Notes: generated by a model not told the origin, from the sequence alone. Positions 25,703 to 35,676 are shown, counted from the stretch's first letter. The stretch is DNA of 64,000 nt from an uncultured Candidatus Peregrinibacteria bacterium (GCA_903854335.1 CAINVY010000005.1:1-64000), one strand, 5' to 3'. Program-made: numbers and translations.

Positions 25703-26323
25703 ATGCGAAAGATGTTCCTCGCGGCCGCGGCGATGGCGCTCGGCCTGATGCCCGCGATCGCGAACGCCGATGCCGCCTGCACGAAGGTCATCACGGACTA
25801 CACGCCGCGCATCAATGTGCAGCGCGTGCAGCAGACGTGGCTCCTGTGGATTAACCGGGTGCGTAGTAAAGAAGGACTTCCGCCATACACACTCAATCCA
25901 TTTCTGAACGCCTCGGCGACGAATTGGTCCGCGTACTCCGTGAAGCGCGACACGATCAATCACAAGCGCTCTGCGTCCAGTCCCTACTACGACTACAGTG
26001 CAATCGAGAAGTGGTTTCAAAATCGTGGAATCGCATTCGCGAATGTCGAGAGCAAAACGTTCTCGGAAAATATCGGATGGGGGCCGTTTCACTGCGATGC
26101 GAAGGATTGCACTCCCTCGCTCATCGCCGCTACCCGTACGACACTCGATTTCTTCCTCTCCGAAAAGAACAAGTCCTATCGGCCGCATTACAACAGTGTC
26201 ATGAGCAAATATTTCAAAGAAATCGGTGTCGGCGTTTCATACAGCAACAAGCAAGACCGTTACTACATCACCGTGCACTACGCGACGGCCATCACTTCCG
26301 CCCCGCCACCGATTTGTAAGTGA
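25703..26323 (+). CDS. Secreted CAP/SCP-domain protein
   Basis: 206 aa from ATG 25703 (MRKMFLAAAAMALGLMPAIANADA), a clear Sec signal peptide; the track start at 25667 is 12 codons upstream. The mature protein is a CAP domain: INRVRSKEGLPPYTLNPFLNASATNWSAY, FSENIGWG and HYNSVMSKYFKEIGVGVSYS. It lacks the classical GHYTQ motif but keeps the N-terminal helix and the ENIG segment. Extracellular; bacterial CAP proteins have no single established role. Four nt after the stop begins the ~400-bp intergenic repeat. Confidence 0.88.
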   Translation: MRKMFLAAAAMALGLMPAIANADAACTKVITDYTPRINVQRVQQTWLLWINRVRSKEGLPPYTLNPFLNASATNWSAYSVKRDTINHKRSASSPYYDYSAIEKWFQNRGIAFANVESKTFSENIGWGPFHCDAKDCTPSLIAATRTTLDFFLSEKNKSYRPHYNSVMSKYFKEIGVGVSYSNKQDRYYITVHYATAITSAPPPICK

Positions 26324-26326
26324 ATA

Positions 26327-26741
26327 TCGCCTTTCTTTCTCAGGGCAAGAAAGAAAGGCGGAACGAAAGTGCTCGCGCAACAATGCTTCGTCTTCCACCG
26401 CCCTGTTCCCGTATGGACTCTCGAGAAGATCTCTTCCTCTTCCTGCTATTCCACCCCGTGTTGCGCGCTCCGGCTATGTAGGTGTGTGTTGTTTCTGTGA
26501 AAGGGAACACAGAACAACCTTCATGGTCGCGCGCCGTTGCTTATCACACGAGAACGAGTTCTTGAAGATGGAAGCGAGGCTCTGTGCCACGGCGTTCTAA
26601 AACGCCGTGGCATTCCGCCGACGCGACGGCTGCGAAACCTTGGAGCAGCCGGAGCAAAGGCGCAGAGCCAGATAATGAGCTTCGGCGCGCCAGCGTTTTC
26701 TTTCTCTCTTTCTTTGTCGCACCTGACAAAGAAAGAGAGAA
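26327..26741. repeat. ~400-bp structured intergenic repeat, copy A
   Basis: Shares its whole layout with 30013-30412. The left end is a hairpin (GCCTTTCTTTCT...AGAAAGAAAGGC); blocks such as gtgctcgcgcaacaatgcttcgt and ccccgtgttgcgcgctccggct follow, then a ~130-nt near-identical block with further hairpins. The right end is another hairpin (CTCTCTTTCTTTG...CAAAGAAAGAGAG). Divergent, length-variable segments separate the blocks. No convincing coding potential: the ORFs it gives on either strand are the translation products common to all copies. Confidence 0.85.
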
Positions 26742-26781
26742 CCCCTAAGAAAGTAGAACTCAGAGAACGAATTTTTTCAAA

Positions 26782-27690
26782 TCAAAACGTATTGAGGTCC
26801 GTTCCAAAACTCCTCCACGGAGACTTCAGAATGCACGCAGAGAACGGAGTACTTCCCCCGATGATGGTGCTGCCTAAGATCACGCCCTTTCCACAGGAGA
26901 GCTCACCACTGAAGAATGCATCAACGAGACTCAAGCGGCCTCCCCCACTCGCAATCACACCCGAGGAAGTCGCCGCGGGCGCGTACCCAAGCGGAGAAGA
27001 GGCGCTCGACGACGAATAGGAAGGATAGAAGTACGAGGAAGAGGAAGACGACTGGTACAGTTGAAGCCCCTGAAGATATTGGGCATTGCTCCAAGACGTT
27101 CCCGCATTCGACGTTCCGTAATTCCCCACAGTCGGCATCGGTTGCTCGGCACCCAGATACGGCTCGACTTGAATCTGCGGACAGAGCGAATACGGGGGCG
27201 GTGCCTGCCGGCTGCAATCGAAAGCGGGATCATTGGGGTCGAGAATTTCTTCGCCATTCGGACCGAGTCTCTGCACGCACCACGAAGGAACCGTTGCAAC
27301 GGGAGCTTGCAGCTGCGCGCATGTCGGACACGACGGAGAGGAACTCGATGAGAAAACGGGATACGTCACGGGGACGTACACGGAGGAAGAGGAGACGAAG
27401 AAGGAAAAGGAAGAAGAGGAGGAAGAGGAGGAGAAAGAGGAGGATGACGAGGAAGATGAAGAGCTGAAGTCGTATTGGGGGGAGACGATGATGGACGAGC
27501 TCCCCGACTCACTCATCGGAAAAGAAAAGGAATCCGAAGAACTGGAATCGAGTGCAGGGGCGGGACCGGTTGAGAGAACCACATCGGTAATCATTCCGCT
27601 TCCCGTTCCATTCGAACCCGTGTTCTTTGAGCACGAGGCGAGAAGGAGCCCCGAAAGAAGAATGGCCGTCGTTGTTTTTCGCAAATCCAT
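26782..27690 (-). CDS. Ser-rich predicted lipoprotein
   Basis: 302 aa from ATG 27690 (MDLRKTTTAILLSGLLLASC, lipobox LLASC). Residues ~75-110 are almost pure serine, and Ser-rich runs recur (YQSSSSSSYFYPSYSSSSAS). Pro/Gln-rich segments carry a few cysteines (SCPTCAQLQAP, FDCSRQAPP). Likely a low-complexity, flexible or glycosylated surface lipoprotein. TACCAT ends 5 nt before the chosen ATG, supporting it over the track start at 27708. The polypurine tract opposite the Ser codons is prone to slippage. Confidence 0.75.
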   Translation of the reverse strand: MDLRKTTTAILLSGLLLASCSKNTGSNGTGSGMITDVVLSTGPAPALDSSSSDSFSFPMSESGSSSIIVSPQYDFSSSSSSSSSSFSSSSSSSSFSFFVSSSSVYVPVTYPVFSSSSSPSCPTCAQLQAPVATVPSWCVQRLGPNGEEILDPNDPAFDCSRQAPPPYSLCPQIQVEPYLGAEQPMPTVGNYGTSNAGTSWSNAQYLQGLQLYQSSSSSSYFYPSYSSSSASSPLGYAPAATSSGVIASGGGRLSLVDAFFSGELSCGKGVILGSTIIGGSTPFSACILKSPWRSFGTDLNTF

Positions 27691-27801
27691 AGCAAATGGT
27701 AATACCATTTCTTTTGTGTTTTGGCAATCATTTCTTCTCTGATCATTCTCACGAAAGCAATGAGGAGCTGCCGCGAATGCCGCATTGAATAGGGCACAAT
27801 C

Positions 27802-27829
27802 TTGACTTCGGGAATTAGCACTCTAAAAT
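27802..27829 (+). promoter_or_regulatory. groES-groEL promoter
   Basis: TTGACT, 16-nt spacer, TAAAAT. The -10 lies inside the CIRCE element, so repressor binding would block RNA polymerase. The 5' UTR is ~60 nt, unlike most genes in this window. Confidence 0.65.
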
Positions 27830-27841
27830 GGAGACTGCTAG
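27815..27841 (+). promoter_or_regulatory. CIRCE operator (HrcA site)
   Basis: TTAGCACTC-N9-GACTGCTAG; the left arm is a perfect match to the CIRCE consensus and the right arm matches 7 of 9. Located upstream of groES and overlapping the promoter, as in HrcA-controlled chaperonin operons. hrcA itself is not in this window. Confidence 0.88.
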
Positions 27842-27898
27842 CGAGCATGGTCCGTTGATCTCGCATCCTTTTATCTGCGTTTTCTTTCCCCTTCCTCT

Positions 27899-28237
27899 AT
27901 GTCCACTCCGAAGAGACCGAAACTCAAGGTCACGATCGAACCGATCGGCGACCGCGTCATCGTCCTTCCGCTTGAGAAGGAGACCACCACCGCCTCCGGC
28001 ATCGTCATCCCCGACACCGCCTCCAAGGAGAAACCCCAGGAAGGCGTGATCCTGGCCGTCGGCAAAGGCGGCGCGGGCAAAGACTCTCCCGATCCCAGCC
28101 AATTCGTCAGCGTCGGCGACACCGTCCTCTTCGGTAAGTACGCCGGCGACGACGTGAAGTTGAAGGACGCCGACGGAAAAGACGTCGAAGTGAAAATCCT
28201 CCATCTCGAATCCGTCCTCGGCATCGTCCGCTCCTAA
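27899..28237 (+). CDS. groES: Co-chaperonin GroES
   Basis: 112 aa. IEPIGDRVIVLPLEKETTTASGIVIPDTASKEKPQEGVILAVGKG is the canonical start including the mobile loop; GDTVLFGKYAGDDVKL follows. Slightly longer N-terminus (MSTPKRPKLKVT) than typical. Heptameric lid of GroEL; first gene of the groES-groEL operon under the CIRCE promoter. Confidence 0.97.
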   Translation: MSTPKRPKLKVTIEPIGDRVIVLPLEKETTTASGIVIPDTASKEKPQEGVILAVGKGGAGKDSPDPSQFVSVGDTVLFGKYAGDDVKLKDADGKDVEVKILHLESVLGIVRS

Positions 28238-28253
28238 TTCCACTCTTCTCTGA

Positions 28254-29933
<1,680 letters not shown>

Positions 29934-29946
29934 GATTGCAAGGAAG

Positions 29947-29976
29947 AAAGCCCCTGCGCGAGTGGGGGCTTTTTTT
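29947..29976 (+). terminator. Rho-independent terminator after groEL
   Basis: Hairpin AAAGCCCC...GGGGGCTTT followed by a run of T; 13 nt after the groEL stop. Confidence 0.92.
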
Positions 29977-30012
29977 GTTCATTCTTGTCCTTCTTTCTCA
30001 AGATGAGATGTT

Positions 30013-30412
30013 TCGCCTTTCTTTCTCAGGGCAAGAAAGAAAGGCGGAAAGAAAGTGCTCGCGCAACAATGCTTCGTAGAATGTTTCCTCTGAAAAACTA
30101 TCCCACCCCGTGTTGCGCGCTCCGGCTTTCTTGGTGTGTGTTGTTTTTTGAGTAATGGAACATGGAATAACCTTCATGGTCGCGCGCCGTTGCCTCATCT
30201 GCGCAAGAGTTCTTAAAATTTGAGGCGAGGCTTTGTGCCACGGCGTTCGAAACGCCGTGGCATTCCGCCGACGCGACGGCTGCGAAACCTTGGAGCAGCC
30301 GGAGCAAAGGCGCAGAGCCAGAGGATGAGCTTCGGCGCGCCAGCCTGCCTGCCGGCAGGCAGGCGTTTTTCTTTCTCTCTTTCTTTGTCGCGCTTACAAA
30401 GAAAGAGAGGAA
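30013..30412. repeat. ~400-bp structured intergenic repeat, copy B
   Basis: Second full copy of the element at 26327-26741, with the same terminal hairpins and block order and a highly conserved 3' block. It carries a 20-bp palindromic insert (30344-30363) absent from copy A. It lies between the groEL terminator and the aldolase gene. Confidence 0.85.
30344..30363. repeat. 20-bp palindromic insert (copy 2)
   Basis: CCTGCCTGCCGGCAGGCAGG, a perfect palindrome. Flanks ...cgcgccag | cgttttt... match the uninterrupted copy A (cgcgccag-cgtttt), so the insertion boundaries are visible to within one base. Confidence 0.85.
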
Positions 30413-30519
30413 CCAAGTTAAAGAAAGACAATTCCGTTGCCCAGACAAAAGAAATGCCCAAGAAAGGTCTATTTTTCACAATTCTTGCCCACTTTACATC
30501 CGCGAATCACGGTAATAGC

Positions 30520-31611
30520 ATGACCCCCATTTCCCCCATCCCCATTATGTCGGAACACGCTCAACCTTCATTCGAAGAAGCCGTCGATCGGCTCAACGAT
30601 CCCAATACCCAACAGCACTTTCTCGCGATGGATCAGAGCGAAAGCACCCATCAGAAACACTTCAAACAGTTCGGCATTCCCATCGAAGGACCGGAGGACT
30701 TCGCTCTCAAGAGCACACAGATTCGTACCCTGTTGGCAACGGCTCCGTTCCTTGCGGAATCCTTCACCGGCGCCATCGTCCACGATGATTTGTTCCATGT
30801 GCCAGCCCACGGCGGGAGAATGCTCCAAGAGGCATTCGAGGAGAAAGGCGTGATCGTCATCGGGAAGAAATTGGGACTCGACAATAGCACGGGACTGGCG
30901 ACGGAATTGGATACTCTGGGTGCAGAGATGAAGGGATTGACCAAGCGAGGAGTCCACGTGGTGAAGACCCGCACGACATTCAAGCAAGGCATGGATGATG
31001 CGACACTCAGGACCGCCTCCGATCAGATGGTACGAGTACAGGTGGAAGCCGCAAGAAACGGAAACATCGCAGCCGTACTGGAACCGGAGCTCTCGCTGAA
31101 GAGTACGGGAAATCTCGTAGAAAATACGCGTTTGATGACCCAAGTCCTGGGAAGGATAATTATGGGCATTGAGAGGGCGGGGGTGAAAGATCATCCCTAC
31201 TTCATTAAGACGAGCTTCCCCACACCGGGAAGTGAGAGCGGCGAGCAAGTCGATGTCCATGCTTCGGCGGAAGCCTTCGCAAGAATCGTTGAAAATGCAG
31301 AAATCCCCGAGGATATTCTCATCGTCTTCCTCTCCGGCGGACACTCACCCGAGACTTCCCGACTCCTTCTGCAGGAAATGGCGAAGATGCGAAAGAAAGT
31401 AGTCGGCTCCTCCTTCTCCCGCGCGAATCTCGAAGAGCCGTACAAGGAAGCTTTTAAAAACGGAGCGGTCGATTTCTCCGCAGGACAGGAAGCAATTCGC
31501 TGGGAGGGGATCAAGAACAAAATGGCTATGGCTCGTGAATATACTCCGGAGTTGGAGAAGGTCCCTGCGCAGGAAGGCATCGCGAACTGGCTGGAGAGAA
31601 GGAAAAAATAG
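30520..31611 (+). CDS. Class I fructose-bisphosphate aldolase
   Basis: 363 aa from ATG 30520; ATG 30547 (354 aa) is an alternative. The track's 463-aa version reads through the upstream repeat and is not real. Signatures: AAVLEPELSLKSTGN (the EPE motif), YFIKTSFPTPG (Schiff-base Lys region), VFLSGGHSPETSRLL and GSSFSRANLEEPYKEAF. Schiff-base aldolase of glycolysis/gluconeogenesis, cytoplasmic. Followed by a bidirectional terminator. Confidence 0.9.
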   Translation: MTPISPIPIMSEHAQPSFEEAVDRLNDPNTQQHFLAMDQSESTHQKHFKQFGIPIEGPEDFALKSTQIRTLLATAPFLAESFTGAIVHDDLFHVPAHGGRMLQEAFEEKGVIVIGKKLGLDNSTGLATELDTLGAEMKGLTKRGVHVVKTRTTFKQGMDDATLRTASDQMVRVQVEAARNGNIAAVLEPELSLKSTGNLVENTRLMTQVLGRIIMGIERAGVKDHPYFIKTSFPTPGSESGEQVDVHASAEAFARIVENAEIPEDILIVFLSGGHSPETSRLLLQEMAKMRKKVVGSSFSRANLEEPYKEAFKNGAVDFSAGQEAIRWEGIKNKMAMAREYTPELEKVPAQEGIANWLERRKK

Positions 31612-31640
31612 GGACTCTTCTTCGATGGAAGAACCCTACG

Positions 31641-31676
31641 AAAAAACCGCCCCGCAGTCGCAGGACGGTTTTTTCT
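31641..31676. terminator. Bidirectional terminator between aldolase and DUF378 genes
   Basis: AAAAAACCG...CGGTTTTTT with a GC-rich stem around CGCAGTCGCAGG; T-run on both strands, placed between two convergent genes. Confidence 0.85.
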
Positions 31677-31681
31677 TTCAC

Positions 31682-31879
31682 TCACTTACTCACTTTCATC
31701 GCGTACTCGATCAATGCGATAACCCCCGCGAGTCCGACGAGGTCATACACAATTCTCACGAGCGTCGGCCAGGAACCAAGAAGCCACACGACGAGGTCGA
31801 AGTTCCAGAGACCAACGAGACCCCAATTGAGACCGCCGATGATGAGCAATATCGCTACGAGATGCTTCAGCACGTTCAT
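31682..31879 (-). CDS. DUF378 family small membrane protein
   Basis: 65 aa, two transmembrane helices. The DUF378 pattern LLIIGGLNWGLVGLWNFDLV...IVYDLVGLAGVIALIEY is intact. Function unknown across the family. Monocistronic, convergent with the aldolase. Confidence 0.92.
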   Translation of the reverse strand: MNVLKHLVAILLIIGGLNWGLVGLWNFDLVVWLLGSWPTLVRIVYDLVGLAGVIALIEYAMKVSK

Positions 31880-32047
31880 AGGAAGGAAGGGGGGAAGGAT
31901 TTCCTATGATTTTCCACGCACTTCGCAATAGAGACAAGTCGACTGCGTCATCGAATCTCATCCAGACAAGCCCAGTCCAAGGACGAACCGCAAAGAATTT
32001 AAGACGCATTTTCTCGGGAAGAACACGAGCATCTGCTACCATCACCA

Positions 32048-34618
32048 ATGATTTCCCCTCCTCGTTCTATGCGTTCATTTGCGAAGAATACGGCCCTCGC
32101 CGCAGGTCTCGCCCTCTCGCTCCTCACTCCCGCTCTTGCGGCACGTGGCGCATTCAGCGACATCAGCTCTACCACGCCGTACGCCCGCGCCATCGCCGAT
32201 CTGAAAGGTAAGGGCATTCTCGCGGGATACAGCGACGGAACGTTTCGGCCGAACACTTCCATCAATCGCGCGGAATTCCTGAAGATCGTCCTGACCGGCC
32301 GCGGGAGCGGCAGTACGATCGAGAGCGGAAACTGTTTCCCCGATGTGACGAATCAGTGGTTCGCACCGTATGTGTGCCGTGCGAAGGCGGAGGGAATCGT
32401 TTCCGGTTACGACAATGGTCTCTTTCGTCCCGAGCAGCCCGTGACCTTCGCGGAAGCCGGCAAGATCCTCGCACTCGCATTCAAGCAGAACATCCAAAAT
32501 TCCTACGGCGGTGAGTGGTACGAACCCTACGCACTCGCGCTCGAGAGCGCGAAGGCGATTCCCCCGAGCGCGTCGGGGCTCTCCGAACATCTGACGCGCG
32601 GCGAAATGGCCGAGATGCTCTGGCGTCTCACGATGCACGTCACCGATCAACCGACGAAGGCCTACCTCAACGTCAAGTATCCCTCCCTCTCCATCAACCT
32701 CGCATCGGATACGGTGCAGCACGCACAAAATTGCGGCGATCTGCAGGTCTTCATGCAAGAAGCGCAGACGCAGGGAGGAGGAAATATGATGAGAGGAGGC
32801 GGCATCATGATGGAAAATATGGCCGTGCCTCCCACGGCTGCGGTTCCCACCGGAGCTGCAACCAACGCCGCCGATCACTCGACGACGAACGTGCAGGTGA
32901 GCGGCGTGGACGAAGGCGACATCGTGAAGACGGACGGAACGAACCTCTACGCCGTCACCGGCAACACCGTGCGCATCGTCCGAGCGATGCCTTCGACCGG
33001 CATGCAACTCCTCGGCTCTCTCACCGACACGGGATCCTCTTTCACTCCGAGCGAACTCTACATCGTCGGCACTCGTCTCATCGTCATCGGGCAGCGCGGC
33101 GGATGGGGAGGAGGACCCATACGCGTCATGGGCATTGCGAACACCTCGATCGTGTCGCCCTATCCCTCCTATCAAACCCCTCTCGCAGAGGCGCGCATCT
33201 TCAATGTATCGAATCCGGCGCATCCTCTGCTCGAACGCAAAGTGTCCTTCGATGGCTCGACCGTCTCGACACGCATGATCGGCAATGTCCTCTACCTCAT
33301 CGTCAATCAACCCATGCCATGGTTCGCTTCGCCTCTGGCGAAGCCCGCTGTCAGCAACGTCCTCCCCTCCTTCCAGGATTCGAAAACAGGATCGACGTCA
33401 CAGCCGATCGCACAGTGTGGTGACATCGCCATCCTCCCGCACGTTCCTTTCCCGCAGTACCTGACCGTCGGCGCCATCGACGTCTCGAACCCCCAGAGCG
33501 ACGTCGCGCGCCAAGTCGTCCTCGGACGAGCGGACGATATCTACGCATCGCTCGATAACCTCTACGTTGCAACGAATCAGTGGACCTACCATTGGGATGT
33601 GCGCTTCCCGACGGGCGAAGAGAAGACTCTTCTCTATCGTTTCGCTTTCACGAAAGACGGAATCGATCTTCAGGCGCAGGGCTCGGTGCCGGGTCACATC
33701 CTCAATCAATTCTCGATGGATGAACAGGGCGCCACCTTCCGCATCGCCACAACAACGCAAACGGGAACGGATGTCCCGCAAACCGCAAATAATCTCTATG
33801 TGCTCGGCAAGGATCTCTCCGTCGTGGGGAAGCTCGAAGACATCGCGCTGGGGGAATCGATCTACGCCGTGCGCTTCATCGGCACGAGAGCGTACATGGT
33901 GACGTTCCAATCGATCGATCCCCTCTTCGTCATCGATCTCTCGAGCCCCCGCAGTCCCAAAGTCCTCGGCGAACTGTCGATTCCCGGCTACAGCAACTAC
34001 CTCCAGCCGTACGACGCCACGCACCTCATCGGGTTCGGCAACGAAGTGGATGCGTCGATCGACAAGGACAAAGTCCACACGCCCGGCGCGGTGTACTACA
34101 CCGCCGTGCAGGGACTCAAACTCGCGCTCTTCGATGTATCCGATGTCACGCATCCGGTGGAGATGGCGAAGACCGTGATCGGTGACCGCGGCTCGACGAG
34201 TCCGCTTCTGACCGACCACCACGCGCTGCTCTTCGAGAAGGACACGGGTCTCCTCGCCTTCCCCGTCCTCGTCTACCAAAACACGCCCGGACAGGCCGCA
34301 GATCAGCAAGGCCGACCCGTCTTCCAGGGTGCGTACGTGTACAACGTAAGCCTCCAGGGCGGCTTCAAATTCCGAGGGCAGATCTCACAGTACGACAGCG
34401 ACGCGTACGTCAAAGCCGGAAATTATTGGTTCGACCAAGGGAAGGATGTCCAGAGGATCGTCCGCATCTCCGATGCGCTCTTCACGGTCAGTGACGGCGA
34501 AGTGATGAGCTCTGATCTCTCGACGCTTGCGAAGGAGAACACCGTTGCTTTCCCCGCTTCCCACTCTCCCAGCCCCTGCGGAGATTTTGCACCTTGCCCC
34601 ATGCCGCTCGCTCAGTAA
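32048..34618 (+). CDS. SLH-domain plus C-terminal beta-propeller surface protein
   Basis: 856 aa. Signal peptide (MRSFAKNTALAAGLALSLLTPALA after a short extension), then three SLH domains: FSDISSTTPYARAIADLKGKGILAGYSDGTFRP, CFPDVTNQWFAPYVCRAKAEGIVSGYDNGLFRP, and a weaker third to ~200. From ~290 comes VQVSGVDEGDIVKTDGTNLY, the signature of the secreted beta-propeller family distantly related to WD40, which continues to the C-terminus. Anchored to secondary cell-wall polymer by SLH; role of the propeller unknown. An extended -10 (TGCTACCAT) ends 5 nt before ATG 32048. Confidence 0.92.
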   Translation: MISPPRSMRSFAKNTALAAGLALSLLTPALAARGAFSDISSTTPYARAIADLKGKGILAGYSDGTFRPNTSINRAEFLKIVLTGRGSGSTIESGNCFPDVTNQWFAPYVCRAKAEGIVSGYDNGLFRPEQPVTFAEAGKILALAFKQNIQNSYGGEWYEPYALALESAKAIPPSASGLSEHLTRGEMAEMLWRLTMHVTDQPTKAYLNVKYPSLSINLASDTVQHAQNCGDLQVFMQEAQTQGGGNMMRGGGIMMENMAVPPTAAVPTGAATNAADHSTTNVQVSGVDEGDIVKTDGTNLYAVTGNTVRIVRAMPSTGMQLLGSLTDTGSSFTPSELYIVGTRLIVIGQRGGWGGGPIRVMGIANTSIVSPYPSYQTPLAEARIFNVSNPAHPLLERKVSFDGSTVSTRMIGNVLYLIVNQPMPWFASPLAKPAVSNVLPSFQDSKTGSTSQPIAQCGDIAILPHVPFPQYLTVGAIDVSNPQSDVARQVVLGRADDIYASLDNLYVATNQWTYHWDVRFPTGEEKTLLYRFAFTKDGIDLQAQGSVPGHILNQFSMDEQGATFRIATTTQTGTDVPQTANNLYVLGKDLSVVGKLEDIALGESIYAVRFIGTRAYMVTFQSIDPLFVIDLSSPRSPKVLGELSIPGYSNYLQPYDATHLIGFGNEVDASIDKDKVHTPGAVYYTAVQGLKLALFDVSDVTHPVEMAKTVIGDRGSTSPLLTDHHALLFEKDTGLLAFPVLVYQNTPGQAADQQGRPVFQGAYVYNVSLQGGFKFRGQISQYDSDAYVKAGNYWFDQGKDVQRIVRISDALFTVSDGEVMSSDLSTLAKENTVAFPASHSPSPCGDFAPCPMPLAQ

Positions 34619-34630
34619 CATCACGTAGTC

Positions 34631-35221
34631 ATGAAAGGAATGTTCATCGTCATCGAAGGCCCGGACGGCGCCGGCACTACGCTCCACGCTCGCCTCCTCT
34701 CGGAAAAAATCCGCTCTACCGGACGCGACGTGTTGGTGACAGCGGAGCCGACGAACAGCATGATCGGGACTCTGATTCGCGCATGCCTCAAAGGCAAGGA
34801 ACCGATCCCTTCCTCCGCACTCCAACTCCTCTTCTCCGCCGATCGCGCCTGGCACGTCGAACAGGTAATTTTGCCGGCGCTCTCAAGCGGCACGGTGGTT
34901 ATTTCCGACCGGTATATCGCGTCGACTATTGCGTATGGTGTCTCTCTTGGTTTGGACGAGCAGTGGCTGAAAGATTTGAACAAAACTTTTCTTCAACCGG
35001 ACCTGGAACTCTTTACGCTCCCTCCGATTGCAATCTGCATGGAACGAATTTTGCGCCGCGACAAAACCGATATCTTGGAAGAGCGAAGCCTCCAGGAGAA
35101 GATCCATGCCACGTATCATCGTCTGGCGAAAGACCATCCTTCCATCGTCGTCATCGATACGAGCGGCGAGAAGAAAGACTCGGCGGAGAAGATTTGGTCG
35201 AGTGTCTCGCAGAAGTTCTGA
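34631..35221 (+). CDS. tmk: Thymidylate kinase, variant P-loop
   Basis: 196 aa. MFIVIEGPDGAGTTLHARLL is the dTMP kinase N-terminus, but the P-loop reads GPDGAGTT where GxxGxGK(S/T) is expected: the invariant Lys is Thr. The remaining motifs are VTAEPTNSMIG, ISDRYIASTIAYG (DRY) and an Arg-rich LID. Converts dTMP to dTDP. The second half of the gene is AT-richer. It follows the SLH-propeller gene by 12 bp. The missing Lys may be tolerated in this lineage or may reduce activity. Confidence 0.88.
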   Translation: MKGMFIVIEGPDGAGTTLHARLLSEKIRSTGRDVLVTAEPTNSMIGTLIRACLKGKEPIPSSALQLLFSADRAWHVEQVILPALSSGTVVISDRYIASTIAYGVSLGLDEQWLKDLNKTFLQPDLELFTLPPIAICMERILRRDKTDILEERSLQEKIHATYHRLAKDHPSIVVIDTSGEKKDSAEKIWSSVSQKF

Positions 35222-35328
35222 ATTCTTTAGTAATTATCAACTGGAAACAAAACATAAACAACATACAGGTGGGATCCGCGCGCGGCGGGGGTGAGGGGGC
35301 GTGCGGAGCGGGCTCGCGCGCGGAGCGC

Positions 35329-35409
35329 TTTCTTTCTCTCTTTCTTTGCCCGCCCGATCCGAACGATTCGCGGATCGTTCGGGCAGGTCGCCCTGACAAA
35401 GAAAGAGAA
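35329..35409. repeat. Right-end hairpin of the intergenic repeat, copy C, interrupted by a palindrome
   Basis: ctttctctctttctttg and ctgacaaagaaagaga match the right ends of copies A and B. The rest of the 400-bp element is not recognisable here. The loop is interrupted at 35349-35387. Confidence 0.75.
35349..35387. repeat. 39-bp palindromic insert in repeat copy C
   Basis: Core ccgaacgattcgcggatcgttcgg is almost self-complementary. It lies precisely between ttctttg and tcgc, which are adjacent in copies A and B. Confidence 0.75.
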
Positions 35410-35460
35410 ATCTACACACATCTCAAAACCAGAATAGCTTCAGAACACTGTTCTATTCGA

Positions 35461-35628
35461 CTACATCAAAACGCCATGAAGTTTCCCGTGCACGTCATTT
35501 CTGCCTCTGTCGATTTTCGATGCAGTTCTCTTCCGGATCTCCGCAATCTCCCGCTCATCCTTCTCGCTCCATTCCCAAACGATCGGCGGCTGACGTCTCT
35601 CCGAGGAGGAATTTGTTGTTTTTTCCAC
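35461..35628 (-). CDS. 55-aa charged mini-protein with a consensus promoter
   Basis: GTG start at 35628: MEKTTNSSSERRQPPIVWEW...KIDRGRNDVHGKLHGVLM. No family recognised; rich in Arg/Lys/Glu, with a helical centre (SEKDEREIAEIRKRTASK). TTGACC-17-TATAAT lies upstream with the -10 ending exactly 6 nt before the GTG, the leaderless geometry of the other genes here. Divergent from folD, sharing a 54-bp promoter region. The larger track ORF in this frame (to 35958) is folD antisense. Confidence 0.55.
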   Translation of the reverse strand: MEKTTNSSSERRQPPIVWEWSEKDEREIAEIRKRTASKIDRGRNDVHGKLHGVLM

Positions 35629-35634
35629 TAAATT

Positions 35635-35663
35635 ATTATAACATTTTTTTGTATTTAGGTCAA
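35635..35663 (-). promoter_or_regulatory. Consensus promoter of the 55-aa ORF
   Basis: TTGACC-N17-TATAAT on the minus strand; the best sigma-70-type match I saw in the window. Confidence 0.75.
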
Positions 35664-35670
35664 TATCCTG

Positions 35671-35676
35671 TATGAT
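35671..35676 (+). promoter_or_regulatory. -10 element of folD
   Basis: TATGAT, then 6 nt, then the folD ATG. The upstream -35 is weak and overlaps the divergent promoter, so the two could compete. Confidence 0.5.

Larger units (their letters stand above)
35222..35460. other. Gap holding the third, partial repeat copy
   Basis: G-rich segment (35275-35330, e.g. ggcgggggtgagggggcg) followed by the right-end hairpin of the intergenic repeat family. No gene seen. Confidence 0.6.

Noticed and set aside
26537-27019. 160-aa plus-strand ORF
   Set aside because: Begins inside repeat copy A and ends antisense to the Ser-rich lipoprotein; same spurious translation as copy B.
30220-30519. N-terminal extension of the aldolase ORF
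   Set aside because: It translates the intergenic repeat and the LPAGR palindrome; the aldolase family starts ~100 codons later.
35275-35330. Possible G-quadruplex in the G-rich segment before repeat copy C
   Set aside because: Only two long G-runs are close together; not enough regularly spaced G-tracts to claim it.
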